The translations under genes were made by a program, and so were the position numbers. Below, piece by piece: positions 35,389-45,822 of a DNA stretch of 64,000 bases. The stretch is from Arthrobacter sp. AK04 (GTDB taxonomy: Bacteria > Actinomycetota > Actinomycetes > Actinomycetales > Micrococcaceae), in NCBI RefSeq assembly GCF_021129155.1, contig NZ_JAJOMC010000001.1:145575-209574 (forward strand). The letters are read 5' to 3'. The notes under the pieces are model-generated. The model saw nothing but the letters and a program-made list of their open reading frames with translations. It was not told where the DNA came from and made no database searches. Numbering within the stretch: position 1 is the stretch's first letter; each line of letters starts with the position of its first letter.

Positions 35389-38300
35389 ATGTCCCACAAG
35401 TCCTCCCCAGCCGGGCAGCCGCCTGCGCTCAACAAAAAACTGGCCGCCGCTTTGGCCGCAGCCTGCGCCACGCCCCTTGCACTGGGCGGCATTGCCCTCC
35501 CGGCCTCCGCGGACCACACCGCCGCGCCCCAGGCCGTGGCGCTCGTCGGTTCGCTGCAGTCCGAAATCGGCTGCCCCGGAGACTGGCAGCCCGACTGCGG
35601 GGCCAGCAGGCTGCAGCCGGTCGAAGGCTCCGCGACGCTGTACCGCGCCACGTTCGATGTCCCTGCGGGAACGTACGGAATGAAAGTTGCCCTCAACAAC
35701 TCGTGGGACGAAAACTACGGTGCAGGCGGCGCGGCCGGCGGAGGGGACCTGGTCCTCAATGCTCCGGGCGGGCCTGTGACCTTCACCTACGACCACGCCA
35801 GCCACGCACTGACGGACGACGTCCCTGATGCCCTCGGCACCGAGGCAGGAGCACACTGGCTGTCGGCGGACACCATCGCCTGGCAGGCGCCCGCAGCGGA
35901 AGGAACCACCTACCGTCTTTACAACGCGCCCGACGGCGGCCTGGCAGTAGCGGACGGCCAGGTCACCGGCGGCAGCTACGTACCGCTCGAAAAGGTGGCC
36001 GACGGACTGGATCCAGACGTTGCAGCCAAGTATCCCCACCTCGCCGGATTCGCCTCCCTGCAGCTGGCGGCAGGTGACGCGGCCCGGGCCCAGGACCTGT
36101 TGAAGGGCCAGTTGCTCGTTGCCGCCGTCGGTGCGGACGGCCAGGTCACCGCTGCCACCGGCATGCAGGTCCCCGGGGTTTTGGACACCCTCTACCAGGG
36201 CGCGGCGGGGCGCGAACTCGGACTTGCCTGGAAGGGCAACCGGCCGGACCTGTCCCTGTGGGCGCCCACAGCGCGCAGCGTCACCGTCCACACCTACGCT
36301 TCCGGCTCCGGCGGTGATCCCATCTCCAGCCTCCCCATGGAACCGGCGCAGGACGGCGTCTGGTCCCTGACCGGTGAGAAGGACTGGAAGGGCGCCTACT
36401 ACCTGTACGAGGTGGAAGTCTTTGTCCCGGAAACCGGCAAGGTTGAGCGGAATCTGGTCACCGACCCCTACAGCGTGGGCCTTTCCGCCAACTCCGGGCG
36501 CAGCCTGTTCGTGGACCTGGAGGACAAGTCGCTGGCCCCTGAGGGCTGGAAGAAGCTGCAGAAGCCTGCCCTCGCCAAACCCGAGGACCTCTCCCTCTAC
36601 GAACTCCACGTCCGCGACTTCTCCATCACCGATGAGACCGTCCCGGACGCCCACCGCGGCACCTACCAAGCCTTCACGGACACCGGCAGCAACGGCATGC
36701 AGCGCCTCCGGGAGCTGACGGCCGCCGGGATGAACGCGGTCCACCTGCTGCCGGTCAATGACATCGGCACCATCGAGGAACGGCGCAGCGAGCAGCTGGA
36801 ACCGGCCTGCGACCTCGCTGCCCTGCCGGCAGATTCAGAGGAGCAGCAGGCCTGCGTCGCGGAGACTGCTGCCAAGGACGGCTTCAACTGGGGCTACGAT
36901 CCCCTGCACTACACAACCCCTGAGGGCTCCTACGCCACCAACCCGGACGGAACCACCAGGATCACCGAATTCCGCGAGATGGTGGCCGCCCTCAACACCG
37001 CCGGGGCGCGGGTGATCCAGGATGTTGTCTACAACCACACCTCGAGTGCCGGCCAGTCCGGAAGCAACAACCTGGACCGTATTGTTCCGGGCTACTACCA
37101 CCGGCTGAACCCCGGCACCGGATCCCTTGAGACGTCCACCTGCTGCGCCAACACGGCCACCGAGAACACCATGATGGGCAAGCTCATGGTCGACTCCCTG
37201 GTGACCCTTGCCAGGACCTATAAGCTGGACGGCTTCCGCTTTGACCTCATGGGCCACCACTCGAAACAGAACATGCTGGACGTCCGGGCGGCCCTGGACA
37301 AGCTGACCCTGGCCAAGGACGGCGTGGACGGTAAGGCCATCACCATGTACGGCGAGGGCTGGAACTTCGGCGAGGTGGCCAACAACGCCCGGTTCGTCCA
37401 GGCCACCCAGGAAAACATGGCCGGCACCGGCATCGGCACCTTCAACGACCGCCTTCGCGATGCCGTCCGCGGCGGCGGCCCCTTCGACCCCGACCCCCGG
37501 GTGCAGGGCTTCGGATCCGGCCTTTACACGGATCCCAATGACTCCCCGGCCAACGGCACCCCGGAGCAGCAGAAGGAAGCCCTCCTCCTGGCCCAGGACC
37601 TGGTGAAGGTGGGCCTGACCGGCAACCTCAGGGACTACTTCTTTGTTGACCGGACCGGCGCCACCGTCACCGGGGCGGACGTGCCGTACAACGGTGCGCC
37701 GGCGGGCTACACCAGCGACCCGCAGGAGGCCGTCACCTATGTGGAGGCCCATGACAACGAGACGCTCTTTGACGCCCTTGCGCTGAAGCTGCCGCAGGAC
37801 ACCCCCATGGCTGACCGGACCCGGATGCAGACCCTGGCCCTCAGCACCACCACCTTTGGCCAGGGCATCTCCTTCTGGCACGCGGGCGGCGAAGCGCTGC
37901 GCAGCAAGTCCCTGGACCGCAACAGCTACGATTCGGGCGACTGGTTCAACATCATGGACCACACGGACGGCACCAACGGCTTCGGCCGCGGGCTGCCGCC
38001 CAAGGCGGACAATGAGGACAAGTACGACTACATGCGCCCGCTGCTGGCAGACCCCACGCAGAAGCCGGCTCCCGCCGAGATTGCTGAAGCGCGCGGCCGA
38101 ACTGCCGAGCTCCTGCAGATCCGCAAGAGCACGCCGCTGTTCCACCTCGGCGAGGCCGGCCTGGTCCAGCAGAAGGTGTCCTTCCCCGACGGCGGTCCCG
38201 GACAGGCTCCGGGCGTCGTGGTTATGCACATCGACGATTCCGTGGGCCCGGACGTGGACAAGGACCTGCGCGGGCTGGTGGTGGTCTTCAACGCCGCCGA

Positions 38301-38466
38301 TGAAGCCGCCAGCCAGACGGTTGCCGCCACAGCCGGGGCGGCCTACGGATTGCACCCCGTCCAGTCCGGCGGCATCGATCCCGTGGTCAAGACGGCCAGC
38401 CACGATCCCGCGACCGGCACCTTCACCGTTCCGGCCCGCACCGTGGCAGTGTTCCAGCTCGGCTAG
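35389..38466 (+). CDS. pulA: Secreted pullulanase-type alpha-1,6-glucosidase
   Basis: 1025 residues from ATG at 35389 (AAGGAAGG upstream). Sec signal peptide ends at PASA about residue 42. An N-terminal beta domain ([21 protein letters not shown]) and a second N domain are followed by CBM48 ([26 protein letters not shown]) and the GH13 barrel. Catalytic residues: nucleophile Asp619 ([11 protein letters not shown]), acid/base Glu656 (MYGEGWNF) and Asp789 ([11 protein letters not shown]). A C-terminal pullulanase beta domain (DUF3372 type) ends in [12 protein letters not shown]. Debranches pullulan, glycogen or starch outside the cell. No cell-wall anchor seen, so probably released. Confidence 0.95.
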   Translation: MSHKSSPAGQPPALNKKLAAALAAACATPLALGGIALPASADHTAAPQAVALVGSLQSEIGCPGDWQPDCGASRLQPVEGSATLYRATFDVPAGTYGMKVALNNSWDENYGAGGAAGGGDLVLNAPGGPVTFTYDHASHALTDDVPDALGTEAGAHWLSADTIAWQAPAAEGTTYRLYNAPDGGLAVADGQVTGGSYVPLEKVADGLDPDVAAKYPHLAGFASLQLAAGDAARAQDLLKGQLLVAAVGADGQVTAATGMQVPGVLDTLYQGAAGRELGLAWKGNRPDLSLWAPTARSVTVHTYASGSGGDPISSLPMEPAQDGVWSLTGEKDWKGAYYLYEVEVFVPETGKVERNLVTDPYSVGLSANSGRSLFVDLEDKSLAPEGWKKLQKPALAKPEDLSLYELHVRDFSITDETVPDAHRGTYQAFTDTGSNGMQRLRELTAAGMNAVHLLPVNDIGTIEERRSEQLEPACDLAALPADSEEQQACVAETAAKDGFNWGYDPLHYTTPEGSYATNPDGTTRITEFREMVAALNTAGARVIQDVVYNHTSSAGQSGSNNLDRIVPGYYHRLNPGTGSLETSTCCANTATENTMMGKLMVDSLVTLARTYKLDGFRFDLMGHHSKQNMLDVRAALDKLTLAKDGVDGKAITMYGEGWNFGEVANNARFVQATQENMAGTGIGTFNDRLRDAVRGGGPFDPDPRVQGFGSGLYTDPNDSPANGTPEQQKEALLLAQDLVKVGLTGNLRDYFFVDRTGATVTGADVPYNGAPAGYTSDPQEAVTYVEAHDNETLFDALALKLPQDTPMADRTRMQTLALSTTTFGQGISFWHAGGEALRSKSLDRNSYDSGDWFNIMDHTDGTNGFGRGLPPKADNEDKYDYMRPLLADPTQKPAPAEIAEARGRTAELLQIRKSTPLFHLGEAGLVQQKVSFPDGGPGQAPGVVVMHIDDSVGPDVDKDLRGLVVVFNAADEAASQTVAATAGAAYGLHPVQSGGIDPVVKTASHDPATGTFTVPARTVAVFQLG

Positions 38467-38505
38467 GCCCGCACAGCTGTCCTGCCACTTCAACTGAACA
38501 ACCCA

Positions 38506-38605
38506 CCGCTGAGTCTCCCCGCCTTCAAGGACGGCCGACGGCGTGTCCCGGCGAAACGCCGTCGGCCGCCTCATCTGCCGCGCGAAAGGCGGGGAGACTC
38601 AGCGG
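38506..38605. repeat. Nested double palindrome of 100 bases (R5)
   Basis: Outer 20-base arms, CCGCTGAGTCTCCCCGCCTT and its exact reverse complement, enclose a second perfect 13-base stem CGGCCGACGGCGT / ACGCCGTCGGCCG. Located between the pullulanase stop and the kinase start, both on the + strand. No T tract, so termination would need Rho; it may equally be a dispersed repeat. Sequence not shared with the other palindromes here. Confidence 0.8.
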
Positions 38606-38638
38606 CTTGTGCAGGGGCGGGCAGTCTAGGCTTTTGCC

Positions 38639-39277
38639 ATGGAATCCCCCCAGATCGCCGAGGCCGTCACGGCGCTGCGCTGCGCCTTGAACGGCGCCCC
38701 GCACGGCGGGCGGCGGATGCTGCTGGGCATCGCGGGTGCCCCGGGCGCCGGCAAGTCCACGTTCGCGGCCTGGCTGCAGCAGCAGTTCGGGCCCGGGCAA
38801 GCGGTGGTGGTGCCCATGGACGGCTTCCACCTGGGCAACGCCATCATTGAGGGCACGCCGTTGCGGCAGCGCAAGGGGGCCATCGACACGTTCGACGCCG
38901 GCGGGTACCTGTCGCTGCTGCGCCGCCTGGTGCGGCGGGATGAGGCGGTGGTGTACGCCCCGGAGTTCAACCGCACCCTCGATGAACCGGTGGCGGCCTC
39001 CATCGCCATCCCTGCGGAGGTGCCCCTGGTGATCACGGAAGGCAACTACCTGTTGTTTGAACAGGAACCCTGGAAGGACATCCGGGCGCAGCTGGACGAG
39101 GTCTGGTTTGTTGATGTACCCCCGGAGCTGCGGCTGAACCGGCTGGTGGAGCGGCACATATCGTTCGGGATGGAGCGGGCCGCGGCAGAAGCGTGGGCAG
39201 CCGGCCCGGACCAGGCCAACGCCATGCTGATCGAGGCCACCCGCCCGGCGGCCAGCAGGATTATTCCCTGGCACTAG
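38639..39277 (+). CDS. P-loop nucleoside/pantothenate-type kinase family protein
   Basis: 212 residues. P-loop GIAGAPGAGKST (residues 30-41), then VVPMDGFHLGNAIIEG (the DGFH motif shared by uridine kinase and pantothenate kinase relatives), YAPEFNRTLDEPVA, and EGNYLLFEQEPWKDIRAQLDEVWFVDVP. Phosphorylates a small molecule using ATP; the relatives include YggC/FrcK, sometimes proposed to act on sugars. The true substrate is not readable here. Confidence 0.85.
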   Translation: MESPQIAEAVTALRCALNGAPHGGRRMLLGIAGAPGAGKSTFAAWLQQQFGPGQAVVVPMDGFHLGNAIIEGTPLRQRKGAIDTFDAGGYLSLLRRLVRRDEAVVYAPEFNRTLDEPVAASIAIPAEVPLVITEGNYLLFEQEPWKDIRAQLDEVWFVDVPPELRLNRLVERHISFGMERAAAEAWAAGPDQANAMLIEATRPAASRIIPWH

Positions 39278-39340
39278 GGGGTTACCACTACCAACGGCGT
39301 CTGGAACAGCGCCGGCAAAGGCGAAGAAACGGGAGAACTG

Positions 39341-40333
39341 ATGGCACACGCGGTAACCCTCGGCGACGGACTCGACGTCAGCCAGCTCGGCTTCGGCGGC
39401 ATGGCCCTGACGCCCGTCTACGGGGAGGTGGACCAGGAGGACGCGCTCCGCACGCTGCACCACGCCGTCGACTCCGGCGTCACCTTCATCGACACCGCGG
39501 ACATCTACGGCGGGGGCAGCAACGAGGAACTGATCGCGCAGCTGCTGAAGGTGCGGCGGGACGAGGTCCAGCTGGCCACCAAGTTCGGGCTGGTGGGCAC
39601 GCCTGCGGACGGCTACACGGACATCCGCGGCGATGCTGCCTACATCCGCGAGGCCGTGGACCGCAGCCTGCGCCGGCTGGGTACCGACGTGATCGACCTC
39701 TACTACATGCACCGCCGCGACCTCCGCGTTCCCATGGCGGAAACCGTGGGAGCCATGGCGGAGCTTGTGCAGCAGGGCAAGGTCAGGCACCTGGGGCTGT
39801 CCGAGGTGACGGCCCAGGAACTGGAGGAAGCCAGTGCCGTTCATCCCATAGCCGCTGTCCAGAGCGAATGGTCCATCTGGAGCCGCGACGTGGAACGCAA
39901 TGTTGTCCCTGCCGCTGCCGCCCTGGGGGTGGGCTTTGTGCCGTACTCGCCGCTGGGCCGGGGATTCCTCACCGGCACCGTTGACGCCTCAAGCCTGGGG
40001 GACAAGGATTTCCGACGCCGGATCCCCCGTTTCGCCCCCGACGCAGCCGGGGCCAACCAGGCAGTGGTGGACACGGTGCAGTCCGTGGCGGACCAACTGG
40101 ACGCGACGCCCGCGCAGGTCGCCCTCGCCTGGCTGCTCGCGCAGGGCAGGAGGCTGGGGCTGCCGGTCGTCCCCATCCCCGGCACCCGCAAAGCGCACCG
40201 GATCGACGAGAACCTGGGCGCCCTTGACCTGGAACTGACCCCGGCGCAACTGGACGAACTCGCCGCAGCGTCGGACGCCGTCGTCGGCTCCCGTTCAGCC
40301 GACCCCGCCTGGGTCTCGGAGGGGCGCGAATAA
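39341..40333 (+). CDS. Aldo/keto reductase
   Basis: 330 residues, TIM barrel NAD(P)H oxidoreductase. FIDTADIYGGGSNEELIAQLL carries the Asp and Tyr of the catalytic tetrad, TKFG the Lys, DLYYMHRRD the His; the C-terminal VVPIPGTRKAHRIDENLGALDLELT is the coenzyme-binding segment. Of the AKR13-like YakC type. Reduces aldehydes or ketones; substrate unknown. Followed by a bidirectional terminator. Confidence 0.93.
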   Translation: MAHAVTLGDGLDVSQLGFGGMALTPVYGEVDQEDALRTLHHAVDSGVTFIDTADIYGGGSNEELIAQLLKVRRDEVQLATKFGLVGTPADGYTDIRGDAAYIREAVDRSLRRLGTDVIDLYYMHRRDLRVPMAETVGAMAELVQQGKVRHLGLSEVTAQELEEASAVHPIAAVQSEWSIWSRDVERNVVPAAAALGVGFVPYSPLGRGFLTGTVDASSLGDKDFRRRIPRFAPDAAGANQAVVDTVQSVADQLDATPAQVALAWLLAQGRRLGLPVVPIPGTRKAHRIDENLGALDLELTPAQLDELAAASDAVVGSRSADPAWVSEGRE

Positions 40334-40342
40334 GCGAGACGC

Positions 40343-40374
40343 CGAAGGGCGGCCCCGCAGGGGACCGCCCTTCG
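40343..40374. terminator. Terminator between convergent aldo/keto reductase and codA
   Basis: Ten-base stem CGAAGGGCGG / CCGCCCTTCG with additional pairing in the loop, between two convergent stops. No long T tract on either side. Confidence 0.65.
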
Positions 40375-40386
40375 TAACGCGTCAGG

Positions 40387-41967
40387 TCAGGAGGCGGAAC
40401 GTGCTTCCCGGACCAGCTCGGCACACCGTTCGCCGATCATCATGGTGGTGATGTTGGGGTTTACGGTAGTCAGCTCCGGCATAACGGAGGCGTCAGCCAC
40501 CCTTAGCCCGGTGACGCCCTTGACGCGCAGCTCGGGGTCAAGCGGTGACATGTCGTCGTCGGCCGCGCCCATCCGGACCGTCCCCGCAGGGTGGTACACG
40601 GTGTTGTGGGTCTTCCGGATGTAGTCGGTGATCTCCTGATCGCTCTGGATGTCCTGGCCGGGGTAAAGCTCGGTTCCCACCCACTCCGCCAGCGCCGGCT
40701 GCGCGGCAATCTCGCGGGCCTTGCGGATCCCGGCAACCATCACGCGCATGTCGTGGCCGTCGGGGTCGGTGAAGTACCGGGGGTCCACCCTGGGCTTGTC
40801 CCGGAAGTCCTTGCTGCGCAGCTTCACCGTCCCGCGGCTGCGGGCGTGGGTGACGTTGGGCGTGAGGCAGAAGCCGTTCTCCGTAGTGGGGAAACCCTGC
40901 CGCAGCGTGTGCATGTCGAACGGCACGGAGCCGTAGTGGAACATCAGGTCCGGCCGGTCCAGGCCTTCCTCGGTGGTGGTGAAAATGCCTGCCTCCCACC
41001 ACTGTGTGGACGTCTCCGTCATGGGCTGCCTGGCCTCCCACTGGATGACGCCTTCGGGGTGGTCCTGCAGGTGCTCGCCGACGCCCGGTGAGTCCACGCG
41101 CACGGGGATGCCGAATTCCTCCAGCTGGGCAGCCGGGCCGATGCCGGAAAGCATCAGCAGCTTGGGGGAATCGATGGCTCCGGTGGAAACGATCACCTCG
41201 GCCCGCGCGGTGAGCTCATGCGTCCTGGCGAAGGCGTTGTCCACTACGGCCACGCCGGTGCAGCGGTTGGCGGCGTCGAAGGTGAGTTCCTTGGCGCGCA
41301 GCCCGGTCAGGAGCGTGAAGTTCCCGCGGTCCATGATCGGGTGGATGTAGGACACCGAGCTGGAAGACCGGGTACCGTCCGCGCGGCGGTTGATCTGGAA
41401 GAACCCGGCGCCGTTGGTCACCGTTTCCCCGGTGTTGAACTGCGCCTTCGGGATGCCCGACTGTTCGCAGGCTTCCAGCATGGCCCGGCCGGTGGGATCC
41501 GACGCCGGGACGTTCATCAGGTGCACCGGGCCGCTGTCGCCGTGGTGCGGTGCGTCGGGGCCTGCGTCCTCGTTGGTTTCCAGCTGCTTGAACAGCCGGA
41601 AGGCCAGGTCCGAGTTCCAGCCGGTGGCGCCGAACTTCTGTTCCCACTCGTCGATGTCCTCACGGGGCGCCCAGAAGGCGATGCAGGAGTTGTGGCTGGA
41701 GCAGCCGCCCATGACCTTCGCACGGGCGTGCCGCATGAAGGAGTTGCCGTTCTCCTGCTCTTCGATGGGGTAGTCCCAGTCGTAGCCGGATTCCAGGAGT
41801 TCCATCCAGCGATCCAGCTGCAGGATTTCGGGAAGGTTCCGGTCATCGGGCCCGGCCTCCACCAGGGCAACCTCCACGGCCGGGTCCTCGCTCAGGCGCG
41901 ATGCCACCGCGGCCCCGGCGGAGCCGCCGCCGATCACGATGTAGTCGAATTCCGTCTTTGCTGCCAT
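40387..41967 (-). CDS. codA: Choline oxidase
   Basis: 526 residues from ATG at 41967; the longer open frame to 42126 lies within betB. FAD-dependent GMC enzyme that oxidises choline via betaine aldehyde to glycine betaine using O2. GGGSAG (13-18) is the FAD motif. The sequence tracks Arthrobacter globiformis CodA closely (EVALVEAGPDDR, QLDRWMELLESGYDWDYPI, FMRHARAKVMGGCSSHNSC). His92 in SSHNSC matches the histidine that carries covalent FAD in that enzyme, and the catalytic His (NTVYHPAGTVRMGA) and Asn (VNPNITTMMIGER) are present. Five bases after betB. Makes H2O2, so catalase elsewhere is expected. Confidence 0.95.
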   Translation of the reverse strand: MAAKTEFDYIVIGGGSAGAAVASRLSEDPAVEVALVEAGPDDRNLPEILQLDRWMELLESGYDWDYPIEEQENGNSFMRHARAKVMGGCSSHNSCIAFWAPREDIDEWEQKFGATGWNSDLAFRLFKQLETNEDAGPDAPHHGDSGPVHLMNVPASDPTGRAMLEACEQSGIPKAQFNTGETVTNGAGFFQINRRADGTRSSSSVSYIHPIMDRGNFTLLTGLRAKELTFDAANRCTGVAVVDNAFARTHELTARAEVIVSTGAIDSPKLLMLSGIGPAAQLEEFGIPVRVDSPGVGEHLQDHPEGVIQWEARQPMTETSTQWWEAGIFTTTEEGLDRPDLMFHYGSVPFDMHTLRQGFPTTENGFCLTPNVTHARSRGTVKLRSKDFRDKPRVDPRYFTDPDGHDMRVMVAGIRKAREIAAQPALAEWVGTELYPGQDIQSDQEITDYIRKTHNTVYHPAGTVRMGAADDDMSPLDPELRVKGVTGLRVADASVMPELTTVNPNITTMMIGERCAELVREARSAS

Positions 41968-41972
41968 GTGCC

Positions 41973-43472
41973 TTAGTTCCTCCCTGCAGGTGCGGCGGCG
42001 TGGTCCGCGAACCAGCCGGTGACCTGCGGATCGATGTTCTGGTAGACGTGCTTGGCTTCCTGGTACTCGGCCAGGCCGGTGGGTCCCAGTTCGCGGCCGA
42101 CGCCGGACTGGCCGAACCCGCCCCATTCCGCCTGCGGCAGGTAGGGGTGGAAATCGTTGATCCAGATGGTGCCGTGCCGCAGCGCCCGGGCCACCCGCTG
42201 GGACTTGCCGGCATCCTGGGACCAGACGGCGCCGGCCAGGCCGTAGTGGGTGTCGTTGCCGAGTTTTACGGCTTCCGCTTCGGTGGTGAAGGTCTCCACC
42301 GTGACCACCGGGCCGAATGCCTCGTCCACCACCACGGACATGCCGCTCTTGACCTGGTCCAGGACGGTGGGCAGGTAGTAGAAGCCCTTCTCCAGGTCCC
42401 CTTCACCCCAGGCGCCGCCGCAGCGCAGCCGGGCGCCCTCGGCGACGCCCTTCTCAACGTAGGCGGTGACCTTGTCGCGGTGGGCGGCGGAGATCAGCGG
42501 GCCGGTCTCGGCGTCCGGATCGAAGGGGCCGCCCAGGCGGATCTGCTCCGCCCGGCGCACCAGTTCATCCACGAACTTCTCCGCGATGGACTCCTCGACG
42601 ATCAGCCGGGCGCCGGCGGAGCACACCTGGCCGGAGTGCACGAACGCGGCGTTGAGCGCGTTGTCCAGGGCGGCGTCGAAATCGGCATCCGCGAAGACGA
42701 TGTTGGGGTTCTTGCCGCCCAGCTCCAGCGCCACCTTCTTGACCGACGCTGCCGCCGAAGCGGCGATGGCCTTGCCGGTTTCCAGGCCGCCGGTGAAGGA
42801 CACCAGGTCCACCTCCGGGTGGCCGGACAGGACGGGGCCCACGGTCTTGCCGTCGCCCAGCACCAGGTTAGCGACGCCGTCGGGCAGTCCCAGCTCCTGC
42901 AGGACCTCCATCATCAGGATGGAGGTGTGCGGCGTCAGCTCGCTGGGCTTGAGGACGAAGCTGCAGCCCGCGGCAAGCGCGGGGGCGATCTTCCAGGCGG
43001 CCTGCAGCAGCGGGTAGTTCCACGGGGCGATCAGCGAGCACACGCCAACGGGTTCGTATTCGATCCGGCTCACCACCGTGGCGCTCCCGGCGTCCACCAC
43101 ACGGCCCGAGTCCTGGCCGGAAAGCTTGCCGAAGTACTCGAAGCAGTTGGCGATGTCGTCCATGTCGATTTCGCTTTCCACCAGGCGCTTGCCGGTGTCC
43201 AGCGTCTCCGCACGCGCAAAATCGTCCTTGCGCTCCCGCAGCCGGTTGGCGACATTGATCAGGAAGGTGCCGCGCTCCAGCGCCGATTTCCCGGACCATA
43301 CGCCGGAGTCGAAGGCTGCCCTCGCCGCCTGCACGGCCCGGTCCGCATCCGCGGCGGTGCCCTCCGAGACCGACCCCACCAGTTCGCCGTCGGCCGGGCA
43401 GTGGATGTCCCGGGTGCCGCCGTCGGACGCCGCGGTCCAGCTGCCGCCAATGAAAAGCGTTGCCGTGCTCAT
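41973..43472 (-). CDS. betB: Betaine aldehyde dehydrogenase
   Basis: 499 residues from ATG at 43472; its start overlaps the betT stop (ATGA). NAD(P)-dependent aldehyde dehydrogenase: WNYPLLQAAWKIAPALAAGCSFVLKPSE (cofactor site), SFTGGLETGKAIAA, LELGGKNPNIVF (general base Glu) and HSGQVCSAGARL (nucleophile Cys). Converts betaine aldehyde to glycine betaine; choline oxidase can do both steps, so this enzyme speeds removal of the toxic aldehyde. Confidence 0.95.
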   Translation of the reverse strand: MSTATLFIGGSWTAASDGGTRDIHCPADGELVGSVSEGTAADADRAVQAARAAFDSGVWSGKSALERGTFLINVANRLRERKDDFARAETLDTGKRLVESEIDMDDIANCFEYFGKLSGQDSGRVVDAGSATVVSRIEYEPVGVCSLIAPWNYPLLQAAWKIAPALAAGCSFVLKPSELTPHTSILMMEVLQELGLPDGVANLVLGDGKTVGPVLSGHPEVDLVSFTGGLETGKAIAASAAASVKKVALELGGKNPNIVFADADFDAALDNALNAAFVHSGQVCSAGARLIVEESIAEKFVDELVRRAEQIRLGGPFDPDAETGPLISAAHRDKVTAYVEKGVAEGARLRCGGAWGEGDLEKGFYYLPTVLDQVKSGMSVVVDEAFGPVVTVETFTTEAEAVKLGNDTHYGLAGAVWSQDAGKSQRVARALRHGTIWINDFHPYLPQAEWGGFGQSGVGRELGPTGLAEYQEAKHVYQNIDPQVTGWFADHAAAPAGRN

Positions 43473-45643
43473 TTCGTTTCCTCCTGCATGTCGAAGTCGG
43501 ATTCCCAATTGTCTTTTGCCACCTGGTCCTCAACGAGGACGGTATTACCGGGGGCTGCCCGGTTCAGGTGCAGGAATTCAAGGTGCTGTTCGTAGTGGTC
43601 CAGGACGTCCGTGATGACCTGTTCCTTGGTGTAGCCCATGAGGTCGTAGCCGCAGCTGCCCTCCTGGGAGAACACCTCCATGCGGTAGTAGTGGTCGTCC
43701 GGATCGGCCCTGCGCGTTGCATAGCTGGGCGTCTCGTACTGCACCGGGTAGATCTGGTACTTGAAGGCCCGTTCCCCGCCCATGGGCAGCTGCAGGTCGA
43801 TGCTGCGGATGCCGCACGGCTCCACTGTGGCCACTGTCAGCGCCGTTTCGGCACCCTGTGCCTTGAGCTCGGCTTCCACTTCCTGCAGCGCCGGGACGGC
43901 CACCGTTTCAGCGAACCGGATGGTCTGCCTCCGCCCGGGATAGCTCATGGCGCGGCTGAGCCGTTGCCGCCAGGTGCGTCCACCGCGCAGGTCGCCGGAA
44001 CGGCCCGTGATGATGCCCGGCAGGCTGGCGCGGTAGCTGTCGTTTAGCGAATTCTCCACCCGGAGGGCCTTGTAGAGGCCCAGCATGATCAGCACCAGCA
44101 GCAGCGACAGCGGAAGGCCCATAACAATCGTGGCGTTCTGCAGCGTTGTCACCCCGCCGACCGTGAGCATGGCCAGGGTCAGCAGGCCGGTGGCCACAGC
44201 CCAGAACACGCGCATCCACTCAGGCCCGTCGGAGTCCGCGTCCTTCAGGTGGGAGGTGAAGTTGGACATCACCAGGGCGCCGGAATCCGCCGACGTTACA
44301 TAGAAGAGCAGGCCCGTGAATGTGGCTACGGCCGCTGTAATGGGGACGGCCGGATACTCCGCGAGGAGGCTGTAGAAGCCGCGCTCCGGATGGCTCATCG
44401 CGGCGTCGCCGAATGCCATGTTGCCGCCCATGACCAGGTCCAGGCTGGAGTTTCCGAAGATCGAGATCCACAGCACGATGAACAGGAAGGGAACCGTCAT
44501 GGTGCCCAGCACAAACTGCCGGATGGTGCGTCCGCGGGAGATGCGGGCCAGGAACAGGCCCACAAAGGGCGCCCAGGCTATCCACCATGCCCAGAAGAAC
44601 AGGGTCCACGCGTTCATCCACTCCGTGGGCTTGTCATAGGCGAACGTATCGAGGGTCATGGCGGGGAACCGGCTCATGACGTCACCGATGTTCTGGACGA
44701 TTCCATCCAGCAGGAAGTTCGTCTTGCCGGTGGCGAGGATGAACAGCATCAGGGCCACGGCCAGGATCACGTTGAGTTCCGAGAGCCGCCGGATGCCCTT
44801 CTCCACGCCGGAAACCACGGAAACCGTGGCCATCACCACGGACAGGGCGATCAGTCCGATCTGCACGGCGAGGTTCTCCGGGATGCCGAACATGAAGTTG
44901 AGTCCGTAGTTGAGCTGCACGACGCCGATGCCCAGCGAGGTGGCGATGCCGAAGATGGTGCCGAGCAGCGCCGCGATATCCACTGCGTGCCCCATGGGCC
45001 CTTCGATCTTCTTGCCGAAGATGGGATAGAGCGCGGACCTGATGCTCAGCGGCAGGTTGTGGCGGTAGGAGAAGTAGCCCAGGGCCAGCCCCATCAGGGC
45101 GTAGAGGGCCCAGCCGGTGATGCCGTAGTGGAACAGCGTCCACACCAAAGCCTGCCGTGCCGCCTCGGCGGTTCCGCCCTCCCCCTGCGGCGGAGCCAGG
45201 TACTGGCTGACGGGTTCGGACACGGAGAAGAACATCAGGTCGATGCCGATCCCGGCGGCGAACAGCATGGCGGCCCAGGTGAACATTCCGAACTGCGGTT
45301 TCGAATGGTCCGGCCCCAGCTTGGTCTTGCCCACGCGGGACACGGCTGCCAGCAGCACGAAGACCACCACCGCAGTGACGATCAGGAAGTAGTACCAGCC
45401 CATGTTGGTGGACACCCACCCCACCATGGATCCGATCACGGCCTCGGCGTTGTCTTTGGCAACAATGGCCCATAAGGCGATGGCGAGCACCCCGAAAGCG
45501 GAGCCGAAGAACACGGCCTTGTTCACGCGGGTTGTGGCTTCCGGACCGGCGTCGGCAGCGGGTGTGTTCTTCCCGGCCGGTGGTTGCTGTGTCCTTGCAT
45601 CAGCGTCTTCAATTGACGCGGGTGGCGTTGCATTCTGGCTCAT
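43469..45643 (-). CDS. betT: BCCT family choline/betaine transporter
   Basis: 724 residues, 12 TM segments. Signature WTLFFWAWWIAWAPFVGLFLARISRGRTIRQF of the BCCT family; MFSWAAMLFAAGIGIDLMFF-like segment MFTWAAMLFAAGIGIDLMFFSVSEP near TM3. The cytoplasmic C-terminal domain from about residue 530 (LPGIITGRSGDLRGGRTWRQRL...) is long, as in BetT-type carriers whose tail senses osmotic stress. Imports choline to feed BetB/CodA; first gene of the operon. Confidence 0.94.
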   Translation of the reverse strand: MSQNATPPASIEDADARTQQPPAGKNTPAADAGPEATTRVNKAVFFGSAFGVLAIALWAIVAKDNAEAVIGSMVGWVSTNMGWYYFLIVTAVVVFVLLAAVSRVGKTKLGPDHSKPQFGMFTWAAMLFAAGIGIDLMFFSVSEPVSQYLAPPQGEGGTAEAARQALVWTLFHYGITGWALYALMGLALGYFSYRHNLPLSIRSALYPIFGKKIEGPMGHAVDIAALLGTIFGIATSLGIGVVQLNYGLNFMFGIPENLAVQIGLIALSVVMATVSVVSGVEKGIRRLSELNVILAVALMLFILATGKTNFLLDGIVQNIGDVMSRFPAMTLDTFAYDKPTEWMNAWTLFFWAWWIAWAPFVGLFLARISRGRTIRQFVLGTMTVPFLFIVLWISIFGNSSLDLVMGGNMAFGDAAMSHPERGFYSLLAEYPAVPITAAVATFTGLLFYVTSADSGALVMSNFTSHLKDADSDGPEWMRVFWAVATGLLTLAMLTVGGVTTLQNATIVMGLPLSLLLVLIMLGLYKALRVENSLNDSYRASLPGIITGRSGDLRGGRTWRQRLSRAMSYPGRRQTIRFAETVAVPALQEVEAELKAQGAETALTVATVEPCGIRSIDLQLPMGGERAFKYQIYPVQYETPSYATRRADPDDHYYRMEVFSQEGSCGYDLMGYTKEQVITDVLDHYEQHLEFLHLNRAAPGNTVLVEDQVAKDNWESDFDMQEETK

Positions 45644-45670
45644 CGGGTCCCATTCCAGTTTTGAGGCTGT

Positions 45671-45730
45671 GGTGCGGACGCCGTGGGCTCATTGGCTTTC
45701 GGACACAGCCGAAAAACCCCAGCCCGCACC
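45671..45730 (-). promoter_or_regulatory. Inverted repeat in the betT upstream leader
   Basis: Seven-base arms GGTGCGG (45671-45677) and CCGCACC (45724-45730) enclose a smaller hairpin (TTCGGCTGTGTCCGAA on the minus strand). 28-87 bases before the betT start and transcribed only if the promoter lies beyond 45730. Could be a leader structure or regulator site; no BetI gene is seen in the window. Confidence 0.4.
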
Positions 45731-45822
45731 ATGAGTGACTTTGGCTCGGCTTTCGACGCTACCAAGCCGTTTCCCGAAGGGCCGACTTTTATGAGTCCTG
45801 TCACTAGGCCAGACTGAAGCCC

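Noticed and set aside
41901..43595. A 564-codon open frame antisense to betB
   Set aside because: Shadow of betB with no recognisable motifs; betB and its overlaps with betT fix the true strand.
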